DNA of 64,000 nucleotides from Paracoccus sp. R12_2 (GTDB lineage: Bacteria; Pseudomonadota; Alphaproteobacteria; Rhodobacterales; Rhodobacteraceae), in NCBI RefSeq assembly GCF_017744015.1, contig NZ_JAGHRA010000001.1, forward strand, positions 434,001 to 498,000, in the 5' to 3' direction. Positions 56,571 to 64,000 of the stretch are shown in pieces. The notes under the pieces were generated by a model. It searched no databases and had not been told where the DNA came from. It saw only the letters and a program-made list of their open reading frames with translations. The position numbers were made by a program, and so were the translations under genes. Numbering within the stretch: position 1 is the stretch's first letter; every line of letters begins with the position of its first letter.

Positions 56571-57509
56571 TCAGGCCAGCCGGTCGCGCCGCACGTCCAG
56601 AGCACGGACCTTGCCGCGATGCGACAGGAAGGCCGGACGCGGTTTCGGCGCGGCGAACGGCGCCTGAACCGCGTTCGAAACCGCATTATAGACGAAGAAC
56701 GCGTTCGAGCGCGGGAACGGGGTCACGTTGCCGTTCGATGCGTGCAGGGTGTTGCACTCGAAAAAGATCACCGTGCCTGCGGGTCCGGTCGCGGCGTCAA
56801 GGCCGCTTTCCTCGGCAAGGCGTTCCAGGATCGCCGACGATGGCACACCGATTTCCTGCTTCTTCAGGCTGGACTTGTGGTTGTCTTCGGGCGTCTCGCC
56901 CTTGCAGGCGATGAAGTGCCGGTGCGAACCGGGGATCAGCATCAGCGGACCGTTCAGCGCGGAATTGTCGGTCAGCAGGACCGAGGCCGACACGGCGCGC
57001 ATCCGGGGCATGCCGTCTTCGGCGTGCCATGTTTCGAAATCCGAATGCCAATAGAATTCTTTCCCCGTGAAGCCGGGTTTATAGTTCAGGCGGCTTTGAT
57101 GCAGATAGACCTCGTCCCCCAGCAGGAAGCGCGCGGTGTCCGCCAGCCGCGCATCGCGGGCCAGACGTGCGAACACGTCGCTGTGGTCGTCCAGCCGAAA
57201 GACGGTGCGGACGGCATCCGTGCCCGGTTCGGTGACCAGATCCTCGGTCCTGATGGCCGAGGCATCGGCACGGATCTCGGCCGAGGCGTCGATCAGCTTG
57301 CGGACTTCATCCGGGCTGAACAGATCCCGCCGGATCAGATAGCCCTTGTCTTCATAGCTTCGCGCCTCATCGCGGCTGATCGGGGCGGTTTCGGACCAGT
57401 CGGACCAGATCACAGGATCCACGCGCGGCGTGCTTTTTTCCTGATCGGGCAGGCGGGTAGGATAGATGTCCTGCGCCGCGAACTGTGTCTCGTGGTGCAT
57501 GACGTTCAT
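56571..57509 (-). CDS. ectD: Ectoine hydroxylase (EctD)
   Basis: 312-residue Fe(II)/2-oxoglutarate dioxygenase that converts ectoine to 5-hydroxyectoine. The EctD signature FYWHSDFETWHAEDGMP is intact (iron ligands His and Asp in HSD), and the second iron His is in ECNTLHASNGN. N-terminus has YPTRLPDQE. AAGGAGGA stands before the ATG at 57507-57509. No ectA, ectB or ectC is in the window, so ectoine must come from elsewhere in the genome or from outside the cell. Confidence 0.93.
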   Translation of the reverse strand: MNVMHHETQFAAQDIYPTRLPDQEKSTPRVDPVIWSDWSETAPISRDEARSYEDKGYLIRRDLFSPDEVRKLIDASAEIRADASAIRTEDLVTEPGTDAVRTVFRLDDHSDVFARLARDARLADTARFLLGDEVYLHQSRLNYKPGFTGKEFYWHSDFETWHAEDGMPRMRAVSASVLLTDNSALNGPLMLIPGSHRHFIACKGETPEDNHKSSLKKQEIGVPSSAILERLAEESGLDAATGPAGTVIFFECNTLHASNGNVTPFPRSNAFFVYNAVSNAVQAPFAAPKPRPAFLSHRGKVRALDVRRDRLA

Positions 57510-57786
57510 GACGGTATTCCTCCTTGGAATGCGATTTTCATGTGCGGACCGGAAACGGTCCCACGCTGCGCGGGGTCGCACGGACGGGATTGACCTCGCC
57601 GGATCGGAACGGGGCTGCTTCAGCCGGTGATCCGGATCGCACCCGGTTCAGGTGCTTTCGGTCGATCTGCGCGCCTTCAAGACGGCATGCCTGCCCGCTT
57701 GCGCTGCACCGGGAACGTGACGATCAAAAGCCCCAAGATCAACCCTTGTGACCCTGGACTTGACTAAGATCAGCTTTGGGTTGCCG
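57510..57786 (-). promoter_or_regulatory. Upstream region of ectD
   Basis: 277 bases between the ubiH-type gene's stop and ectD; no coding sequence was found. It must hold the ectD promoter, presumably osmotically regulated. I could not recognise a specific motif. Confidence 0.3.
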
Positions 57787-59010
57787 TCACAAAGCCCGGC
57801 CGGCAAGCAGCCTTGGCATCGGATCCACCGCCAGCCCGGCCGCCTGACGCATGAAACCGCGCCGTAGCGCGGGCACGGCAGTCACCGCGCCCATGCCCAG
57901 ACCGCGCGCCGCGCGCAGCAGCGGATTGTCGTTGCCGAACAGATTGTTCACCGCGTCCATTCCCAGCGCCAGCGTGGTCGCGTCGAAGCGACGCCAGCCC
58001 TGATATCGTTCCAGAACCGGATGCGCGCCGATATCCTCGCCCCGGCGCGCTGCCTCGACCAGCGTTTCGGCCAGTGCAGCGACATCGCGCAACCCAAGAT
58101 TCAGGCCCTGGCCGGCAATCGGATGTACGCCATGGGCGGCATCGCCAACCAGGGCGATTCGTGGCGCGACATAGGTCTCGGCCAGCGACAGGCTGAGCGG
58201 ATACGAGAAGCGCTGCCCGGCAAGCCCGATCCCGCCCAGATAGTCGCCGAAGCGCGGGCGCAGGACGTCAAGAAAGGCGCCGTCGGGCAGGGCGGCGATC
58301 GCCCTGGCGTTGTCATCGGTTTCCGACCAGACGACGCTGCTGCGATTCCCCGGCAGAGGCAGAATTGCCAGCGGGCCGGTCGGCATGAAATATTGCTGGG
58401 CGATGCCATGATGCGGCAGGTCGTGGTCAATGGCCGCGACCAGTGCGGTCTGGCCGTAGCCCCAGCCGCGCCGCGCGATTCCGGCCCGCGTCGCGACGCC
58501 GGATCCGCGCCCGTCCGCGCCGACCAGAAGGCGCGCGGTCATCCGCCGCCCGTCGGACAGCATTGCCGTCACGGTGGCAGGCCCGGATTGCTGTCCGGTG
58601 ACCGAGACGCCGGACAAATGGGTGACGCGGCCTGTCATCGCCGTCAAAAGCGCACGATACAGGAACCGGTCTTCAAGCATGTGTCCGACGGGACCTTCCT
58701 CGATCTCGGCACTGTCGAAATGCAGGAAGAACGGGGCTGCGCCGTCTCCGGGCTGGCCTTGCGCCGCCTTGACCTCAAGGATCGGCTGGCTGTGCGGGGC
58801 CAGATCGTCCCACAATCCCAGCGCCTTCAGCAGGCGCTGCGACGCGATGGCCAGCGCATAGGCACGCCCGTCGAATTCTTCACTGGTCCGCGCATCTGCG
58901 GGGCGCGGATCGACCACCGCAACGCGCAGCCCGGCACTGGCCAGGGCCAGGGCCAGGGTCGGGCCGTTCAACCCGCCGCCTGCGATCAGAACATCGACAT
59001 CGGTTTCCAT
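57787..59010 (-). CDS. UbiH/UbiF/VisC-type FAD-dependent hydroxylase
   Basis: 407-residue FAD monooxygenase, probably for ubiquinone synthesis. It shows AGGGLNGPTLALALASAG near residue 10, GADGRGSGVATRAGI, and ALVGDAAHGVHPIAGQGLNLGLRD (core GDAAHGVHPIAGQGLNLG), all diagnostic of the UbiH/Coq6 family. Which ring position it hydroxylates is not clear. Transcribed leftward, with the neighbouring SDR gene 98 bases upstream. Confidence 0.9.
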   Translation of the reverse strand: METDVDVLIAGGGLNGPTLALALASAGLRVAVVDPRPADARTSEEFDGRAYALAIASQRLLKALGLWDDLAPHSQPILEVKAAQGQPGDGAAPFFLHFDSAEIEEGPVGHMLEDRFLYRALLTAMTGRVTHLSGVSVTGQQSGPATVTAMLSDGRRMTARLLVGADGRGSGVATRAGIARRGWGYGQTALVAAIDHDLPHHGIAQQYFMPTGPLAILPLPGNRSSVVWSETDDNARAIAALPDGAFLDVLRPRFGDYLGGIGLAGQRFSYPLSLSLAETYVAPRIALVGDAAHGVHPIAGQGLNLGLRDVAALAETLVEAARRGEDIGAHPVLERYQGWRRFDATTLALGMDAVNNLFGNDNPLLRAARGLGMGAVTAVPALRRGFMRQAAGLAVDPMPRLLAGRAL

Positions 59011-59108
59011 GACCGAAGATCAAGCACGCCGTGCCGTCAAAGTCCATGCGACCTGACGGCACCGACCCTGCCCCGCCGCGATCATGACGGATGCGGGCTG
59101 TGGTGCAG

Positions 59109-59969
59109 TCACGATCCGGCGCGCTCGGCGCTCAGGATGGCCTGCAACGCGCTTCGATAATCGGGATAGCGCAGCGTGATCCCCAGTTCACGCTTGATCC
59201 TGTCGTTCCGCACCCGTTTGCTGTCGGCATAGAAGGACCGCGCCATCGGGCCAAGATCGGCCTTGTCGAAATCAACCGCTGGCGGGACGGGCACCCCCAT
59301 CATCTCGGCCGCGCAGGCGATGATGTCCTGCGGCGGCGCGGGCTGATCGTCACAAAGATTATAGATCGCCCCTGGATTCGGCGCCTTGATCGAGGCCAGC
59401 AGCACCTGTGCGATATCCTCGGCATGAATGCGCGAAAAGACTTGTCCGGGTTTGATGACGCGCTGCGCCGTTCCGTTGCGCAGCTTGGCGAAGGGACCGC
59501 GACCCGGGCCGTAGATGCCGGCCAGCCGGAAGATGTGCAGCGGAAGATCGTGGGCACGGGCCAGATCCTGCCACGCTGCCTCGGCTGCGACGCGGGCGCG
59601 GCCACGTGATGTGGACGGCGCGGGGGGTGTCGCCTCGTCGACCCAGTCACCGCCCGCGTCGCCATAGACCCCGGTCGTGGAAAGATAGCCCAGCCATTGC
59701 GGCGTGGCGCGGGCCAGATCATCCGCGAAGGCGGCCAGAACGGGATCGCCGTTCTCGCCCGGCGCGGCCGAGATCAGGATCGCGTCGGCGCGTGCAATGG
59801 CGGCGCGCACGGCGTCGTCCTGACCCGGCCAGACGATCGGCGTGGCACCCGCAGCAGCGACCCGTGCGGCATCGCTGCGCGTGGTGCCGGTGACGGTCCA
59901 GCCCTGCGCGATCAGAAGCGGTGTCAAGAACCCCGCGGAATAGCCGTGACCCAGGATCAGCATGTTCAT
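59109..59969 (-). CDS. NAD-dependent epimerase/dehydratase family (SDR) protein
   Basis: 286-residue extended-SDR-like protein. N-terminal NAD loop LGHGYSAGFLT, STTGVYGDAGGDWVDEATP and RLAGIYGPGRGPF; the active-site lysine of YxxxK is not clearly placed, so it may be a YeeZ-like reductase. Start at 59967-59969 (MNMLILG). Divergent from amn. Substrate unknown. Confidence 0.8.
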   Translation of the reverse strand: MNMLILGHGYSAGFLTPLLIAQGWTVTGTTRSDAARVAAAGATPIVWPGQDDAVRAAIARADAILISAAPGENGDPVLAAFADDLARATPQWLGYLSTTGVYGDAGGDWVDEATPPAPSTSRGRARVAAEAAWQDLARAHDLPLHIFRLAGIYGPGRGPFAKLRNGTAQRVIKPGQVFSRIHAEDIAQVLLASIKAPNPGAIYNLCDDQPAPPQDIIACAAEMMGVPVPPAVDFDKADLGPMARSFYADSKRVRNDRIKRELGITLRYPDYRSALQAILSAERAGS

Positions 59970-60065
59970 GACGGCAACGTAACGGGACTGATCGTCGGGC
60001 ACCAGATGCTTGCCTGCGGGCCGTCGCACTGGCAGGATTCGCGCCATCAGAAGGATGACGATAGA

Positions 60066-61550
60066 ATGGATATGGATTCCCGGTTCCTGCCGGTCGAGAC
60101 GCCCGAATCTTCGGCGCGCGAACAGTTCACCGACGCGCGCGAAGCCGTCGCCCGGTTGCAGCAGCTTTATGCCGAGTCGACCGATTTTCTGCTGGCGCAT
60201 TTCACCCGGCTGATCGACGGCGAACAACCGCGCGCCCGCTATCGCGCCTATTACCCGGAATTGCGCCTGACGGTGGCTAGCCACCCACAGGTTGATTCGC
60301 GTCTGTCTTTTGGCCATGTCGTCGCACCGGGCAGCTATGCGGCGACGATCACGCGTCCCGACCTGTTCGAGAATTACTTGACCGAACAGATCGGCCTGCT
60401 GATCCGCAATCACGGCGTGCCGGTGACCGTCGGTCCCAGCGAGACGCCGATGCCGGTGCATTTCGCGGTCGCCGCGCAAAGCGATTTGGCGGTGCCGCAG
60501 GAAGGCGTTCTGGATTTTTCCCTGCGTGACGTGTTCGACGTGCCCGATCTGAACACCATGAATGACGACATCGTCAACGGCGTGGCCGCGCCGCTGTCCG
60601 ACGGTGCGCAGCACCTTGCGGCCTTTACCGCGCAGCGGGTCGATTATTCCCTGGCGCGGCTGCAACACTATACCGCGACCGCCGCTGAGCATTTCCAGAA
60701 CTTCGTGCTGTTCACCAACTACCAGTTCTATGTGGACGAGTTCGAGGCATTCGCCCGCCGTGCGCTGGCCGATCCCGCCTTGGGCTATACCGGCTTCGTC
60801 GCGCCCGGGAATCAGCAGATCACAGGCGCCGAGGATCCGCTGACGCCGCTGCCGAAGATGCCGCAGATGCCCGCATATCACCTGAAACGCGAGGCCGGGC
60901 AGGGTATCACGCTGGTCAATATCGGCGTGGGGCCGTCCAATGCGAAGACCGCGACCGATCATATCGCGGTGCTGCGTCCGCATGCTTGGCTGATGGTCGG
61001 CCACTGCGCGGGGCTGCGGAATTCGCAAAGCCTTGGCGATTTCGTGCTGGCGCATGCCTATCTGCGCGAAGACCACGTCCTGGACGACGATCTGCCGGTC
61101 TGGGTCCCGATCCCGGCCCTTGCCGAAGTGCAGGTCGCGCTGCAGGAGGCCGTGGCCGAGGTCACCCAGCTGGAAGGCTATGAGTTGAAGCGGATCATGC
61201 GGACCGGGACCGTCGCCACGATCGACAACCGCAACTGGGAGTTGCGCGACCAGTCCGGACCGGTGCATCGGCTGTCGCTGTCGCGTGCCGTTGCGCTGGA
61301 CATGGAAAGCGCGACCATCGCGGCGAACGGGTTCCGTTTCCGGGTCCCCTATGGCACATTGCTGTGCGTCAGCGATAAGCCCTTGCACGGCGAACTGAAG
61401 CTGCCCGGCATGGCCACGGATTTCTACCGGACACAGGTCGCCAACCATCTGCTGATCGGCATCAGGGCGATGGAGAAATTGCGCGAAATGCCGCTGGAAC
61501 GGATCCATTCGCGCAAATTGCGGTCGTTCAGCGAAACAGCCTTTCTTTGA
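60066..61550 (+). CDS. amn: AMP nucleosidase
   Basis: 494-residue enzyme that cleaves AMP to adenine and ribose 5-phosphate. The N-terminal regulatory domain is followed by the PNP-like catalytic domain with IGVGPSNAKTATDHIAVLRP (core GPSNAKTATDHIAVLRP), MVGHCAGLRNSQ, ALDMESATIAANG and CVSDKPLHGELKLPG. The length fits bacterial Amn. AAGGA lies ten bases before the ATG at 60066. Confidence 0.93.
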   Translation: MDMDSRFLPVETPESSAREQFTDAREAVARLQQLYAESTDFLLAHFTRLIDGEQPRARYRAYYPELRLTVASHPQVDSRLSFGHVVAPGSYAATITRPDLFENYLTEQIGLLIRNHGVPVTVGPSETPMPVHFAVAAQSDLAVPQEGVLDFSLRDVFDVPDLNTMNDDIVNGVAAPLSDGAQHLAAFTAQRVDYSLARLQHYTATAAEHFQNFVLFTNYQFYVDEFEAFARRALADPALGYTGFVAPGNQQITGAEDPLTPLPKMPQMPAYHLKREAGQGITLVNIGVGPSNAKTATDHIAVLRPHAWLMVGHCAGLRNSQSLGDFVLAHAYLREDHVLDDDLPVWVPIPALAEVQVALQEAVAEVTQLEGYELKRIMRTGTVATIDNRNWELRDQSGPVHRLSLSRAVALDMESATIAANGFRFRVPYGTLLCVSDKPLHGELKLPGMATDFYRTQVANHLLIGIRAMEKLREMPLERIHSRKLRSFSETAFL

Positions 61551-61702
61551 CGCCACGTCAAGTGCGCGCCGAATCGCGGCAATTCGCGCGATTCGCGAAA
61601 AATGCTTGATCTGCCGGTCAAAACCGTGTGTAGCAGGCGATATGCCGCAAAAGGCGCAATTGATGGGCCCATAAAAGAGCAGGGCAAGAGGAGACAGAGA
61701 CT

Positions 61703-62002
61703 ATGGCTACGCCTTCCGCAAAACCGATGACCAAGACCCAACTGGTCGCCACGCTGGCCGAAGAGATGGGCTCGGACAAGAAGTCGGCATCGGCTGCCCT
61801 TGACGCTATCGCTTCGGTTGTGACCCGCGAAGTCGCGAACGGCGGCGCCGTCACGCTGCCCGGCATCGGCAAGATCGCCTGCCGCGCCCGCCCCGAGCGT
61901 CAGGTGCGCAACCCGCAGACCCAGGAAATGATGACCAAGCCGGCCGACAAGCAGGTCAAGGTCACTGTCGCCAAGGCCCTGAAGGACAGCGTCAACAGCT
62001 GA
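61703..62002 (+). CDS. HU-family DNA-binding protein
   Basis: 99-residue nucleoid protein. The N-terminal helix pair has MTKTQLVATLAEEMG, and the DNA arm is ARPERQVRNPQTQEMMTKPADKQVKV (core RNPQTQEMM) with Pro at the tip. A short Ala/Lys start, MATPSAKP, precedes the HU core. GAGGAGAC precedes the ATG, and a terminator follows. Monocistronic and probably abundant. Confidence 0.92.
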   Translation: MATPSAKPMTKTQLVATLAEEMGSDKKSASAALDAIASVVTREVANGGAVTLPGIGKIACRARPERQVRNPQTQEMMTKPADKQVKVTVAKALKDSVNS

Positions 62003-62023
62003 TCCGACACCACGAACCGTATG

Positions 62024-62061
62024 AAGGGGTCGTACCATCGGGTGCGGCCCCTTTTGATTTT
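62024..62061 (+). terminator. Intrinsic terminator after the HU gene
   Basis: AAGGGG / CCCCTT with partial inner pairing, followed by TTGATTTT. It begins 21 bases after the stop. Confidence 0.7.
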
Positions 62062-62147
62062 CGTGAAAGCCGTTTGCCGCCGGGTCTTTCCGCGGCTCGC
62101 GGGCTCTGCTACCCCATCATTGCATGATCTGCAGAAGGGCTTGGCCG

Positions 62148-63038
62148 ATGGATATTCGTGCAATCTTCATGGGCTTTAGCTTTGCGCTGATGTGGGCTTC
62201 GGCCTTTACCACGACCCGAATGATCGTCACCGAGACGCCGCCCCTGATGGCGCTGTCGCTGCGCTTTGCACTGTCCGGCGTGATCGGCGTCGGAATTGCC
62301 CTGGCCATGGGCGAGACGTGGCGGCGGCTGACCCGCAATCAGTGGCGCGCCGTGGTTATTCTGGGGCTGTGTCAGAACGCGCTGTATCTGGGCCTGAACT
62401 GGGTCGCGATGCAATGGATCGAAGCCGGGCTGGCCTCGATCATCGCCGCGACGATGCCGCTGATGGTGGCGGCGATCGGCTGGGCGGTGCTGGGGGAAAG
62501 ACTGCCGCCGATGGGTATCGGCGGGCTGGTGCTGGGCCTGATCGGCGTCGTCATCATCATGGGTGCACGGCTGCAGGGCGGCAGCGATCCCGTTGGCGTC
62601 GCGATGGGATTTCTGGCGGCGCTGGCCCTGGCGGTCGCAACCCTGACGGTAAGGGGCGCCAGCGGCAGTGGCAATGTGATGATGGTTGTCGGGCTGCAAA
62701 TGCTGGTCGGTGCCGCGTCGCTGGCAGTGATTGCACCCGTGTTCGAGGATTGGCAGGTCACCTTGACGCCGCGCCTTGTGTCGGCCTTCGCCTATACGGT
62801 GGTCGTGCCGGGGCTGCTTGCCACCTGGGTCTGGTTCCAGTTGGTCGGCCGTATCGGGGCGGTGCGTGCGGCGACCTTTCATTTTCTCAGTCCGTTTTTC
62901 GGTGTTTCGATCGCCGCGCTGTTTCTGGGCGAGAAGCTGAGCCTTGGCGACATTCTGGGCGTCGCGATCATCATGGCGGGCATCCTTGCGGTGCAGCTGT
63001 CGCGACAGCCTCGGGTCAAACGCCCGCCTCCGGCGTGA
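62148..63038 (+). CDS. EamA/DMT-family transporter
   Basis: 296-residue protein with about ten membrane helices in two EamA repeats. The family pattern is seen as FALMWASAFTTTRMIV near residue 10, MPLMVAAIGWAVLGERL in repeat 1, and FHFLSPFFGVSIAALFLGEKL in repeat 2. Probable metabolite exporter (amino acids or related). AAGGGC lies before the ATG at 62148; a longer upstream frame exists but lacks this. The GST gene converges and ends four bases from it. Confidence 0.88.
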   Translation: MDIRAIFMGFSFALMWASAFTTTRMIVTETPPLMALSLRFALSGVIGVGIALAMGETWRRLTRNQWRAVVILGLCQNALYLGLNWVAMQWIEAGLASIIAATMPLMVAAIGWAVLGERLPPMGIGGLVLGLIGVVIIMGARLQGGSDPVGVAMGFLAALALAVATLTVRGASGSGNVMMVVGLQMLVGAASLAVIAPVFEDWQVTLTPRLVSAFAYTVVVPGLLATWVWFQLVGRIGAVRAATFHFLSPFFGVSIAALFLGEKLSLGDILGVAIIMAGILAVQLSRQPRVKRPPPA

Positions 63039-63042
63039 GGGT

Positions 63043-63642
63043 TCAGCCAGCGATGGCGTCGTCGTGCATGCGACGCAGCGCCGGACGATCCTGACAGCGC
63101 GCCACCCAGTCGCGCAGCGCGGGTGTTATGGGCATCTGATCGCCGAACCAGGCGAACGGGCTGGCGCAAAGCAGATCCGCCGCGCTGTAGCGATCGCCCA
63201 GAAGATAGGGTTGCGCGACCAGAACTTCATCGAGGCGCTGGATCGCGGTGTCGTAGTCGCGCAGCGACGCATGGATGGCCGGATGTTCAACGCTGGCCCA
63301 ACGAAGGATCGCGACCGGCTCCAGCATGCCTTGATACCAGCTCAGCCAGGACAGGTAGCGACCGCGTTGCGGATCGCCCACGGAACGGCCAAGCCCTGAT
63401 TTTGGAAAGCGATCGGTCAGGTACAGGATGATGGCGCCACGTTCGCGAACGAAATCCTCGCCATCGGTCAGGTAAGGGACCTTGCCTTCGGGGTGCGGAT
63501 TCCGCGGATCGTGTGCACCGGTCCCGTCCTGGCGCGGAATGGTGACCTCGATCGTTTTGATCTGGTCGGAAACGCCCAGCTCCTCGATCAATTGCGCGAT
63601 GCTGGTCGAGCGGCTGTTGGACGAATGATAGAATGTCAGCAT
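63043..63642 (-). CDS. Glutathione S-transferase family protein
   Basis: 199-residue protein. N-terminal thioredoxin-like domain begins MLTFYHSSNSRSTSI with a Ser-rich active-site region, then NPHPEGKVPYLTDG (cis-Pro loop) and ERGAIILYLTDRFP (SNAIL-like). C-terminal helical domain with GDRYSAADLLCASPFAW. GGAGGCAAG precedes the ATG at 63640-63642. Divergent from the WYL-type regulator at the window's right end. Substrate unknown. Confidence 0.88.
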   Translation of the reverse strand: MLTFYHSSNSRSTSIAQLIEELGVSDQIKTIEVTIPRQDGTGAHDPRNPHPEGKVPYLTDGEDFVRERGAIILYLTDRFPKSGLGRSVGDPQRGRYLSWLSWYQGMLEPVAILRWASVEHPAIHASLRDYDTAIQRLDEVLVAQPYLLGDRYSAADLLCASPFAWFGDQMPITPALRDWVARCQDRPALRRMHDDAIAG

Positions 63643-63706
63643 GTCTTGCCTCCTTGGCTTTGAATGACCAAGAATTATCCCGCTCCTGCTGACAGAAAGA
63701 GACAGC

Positions 63707-64000
63707 ATGTCCCGCACCGACCGTCTGATGCGCCTGATGGATGTGTTCCGCCGCCTGCCCGCGCCGGTGACAGCCGCCCGTTTGGCAGACGAAACAGGCG
63801 TGTCGCAGCGCCAGCTGTATCGCGATATCGCCACGCTGCGCGCGGGCGGGGCGCTGATAGATGGAGAGGCAGGGTTGGGATATACCCTGACGGAAGACCC
63901 GGCGCTGCCTCCGCAAAGCTTCTCGCGGCTTGAGATCGAGGCGCTGCGGCTGGCGGTGGATGCGCTTGGACGGATCGGCGATGCGGAACTGACCGATGCG
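63707..64000 (+). CDS. YafY/WYL-type HTH transcriptional regulator (partial, N-terminal part)
   Basis: 98 codons are present and the frame is open to the window end. The start MSRTDRLMRLMDVFRRL has a GAGACAGC upstream. A winged-helix pattern (VTAARLADETGVSQRQLYRDIATLRAGG, core VSQRQLYRDIATL) is followed by GYTLTED and ALPPQSFSRLEIEALRLAVDALG, as in YafY-like proteins that carry a WYL ligand domain further on. It is divergent from the GST gene and may control it. Confidence 0.8.
   Translation, partial: MSRTDRLMRLMDVFRRLPAPVTAARLADETGVSQRQLYRDIATLRAGGALIDGEAGLGYTLTEDPALPPQSFSRLEIEALRLAVDALGRIGDAELTDA

Noticed and set aside
59109..61556. 815-residue minus-strand ORF suggesting an SDR fused to a large N-terminal part
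   Set aside because: The extra part is antisense to amn; the SDR protein begins naturally at 59969 with its NAD-binding loop.

Overview
The window looks like chromosomal DNA of a methylotrophic alphaproteobacterium in the Rhodobacteraceae, most likely Paracoccus or a close relative. The evidence is the high GC content, a complete alphaproteobacterial general stress response module (phyR, nepR, ecfG and a HisKA_2 kinase), the DUF2853 and DUF2125 families, the glutathione-dependent formaldehyde genes gfa, flhA and fghA, and a XoxF-type methanol dehydrogenase. No rRNA, tRNA, CRISPR array, insertion sequence or prophage was seen. All assignments come from reading the sequence; no database search was run.

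Layout. 0-6.4 kb: an amino-acid (cystine-like) ABC transporter, divergent from a TRAP dicarboxylate-type transporter, then a DUF2853 gene and an enoyl-CoA hydratase paralogue. 6.4-11.1 kb: DUF2125 protein, PmbA/TldE, an inositol-monophosphatase-family enzyme and a small zinc-motif protein. 11.2-15.6 kb: a Pqi/MCE lipid-transport operon (two PqiA halves, a long PqiB, a PqiC-type lipoprotein). 15.6-19.1 kb: the general stress response locus. 19.1-22.2 kb: YihY-type membrane protein, dnaQ, coaE, aroE. 22.2-22.6 kb: an AT-rich gap with DnaA-box-like motifs that is very probably the chromosome origin. Genes on both sides run away from it: aroE-coaE-dnaQ leftward, and hemJ, rho, mnmE, mnmG, rsmG, parA, parB rightward. 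Two perfect parS palindromes overlap the starts of mnmG and rsmG. 29.9-34.8 kb: DUF454, hemW, ridA, rdgB, rph, then hrcA-grpE.

34.9-49.7 kb is one large C1 and lanthanide block. Formaldehyde handling comes first (gfa, flhA, a ClpP-like protease with a run of ten aspartates, a GNAT acetyltransferase, fghA). The lanthanide-type methanol dehydrogenase set follows (xoxF, xoxG, xoxJ, a CxxCW rhodanese-like protein, a beta-propeller, an SRPBCC protein). Last is a Lut/PQQ-associated ABC system (binding protein, beta-propeller, a secreted acidic poly-Asp/Glu protein, ATPase, permease and a secreted helical protein). A coherent reading is that XoxF oxidises methanol to formaldehyde in the periplasm and passes electrons to XoxG. 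Formaldehyde is then handled by Gfa, FlhA and FghA through glutathione adducts to formate. The ABC system probably serves metal or cofactor supply. The least explained members are the secreted acidic protein and the poly-Asp ClpP paralogue.

49.7-64 kb holds assorted metabolism: UDP-galactopyranose mutase, an ornithine-cyclodeaminase-family enzyme, a HAD phosphatase, an MFS transporter, LolA, PhoD phosphatase, an ectoine hydroxylase without ectABC nearby, a UbiH-type hydroxylase, an SDR epimerase, AMP nucleosidase, an HU protein, an EamA transporter, a glutathione S-transferase and the start of a WYL-type regulator cut by the window end.
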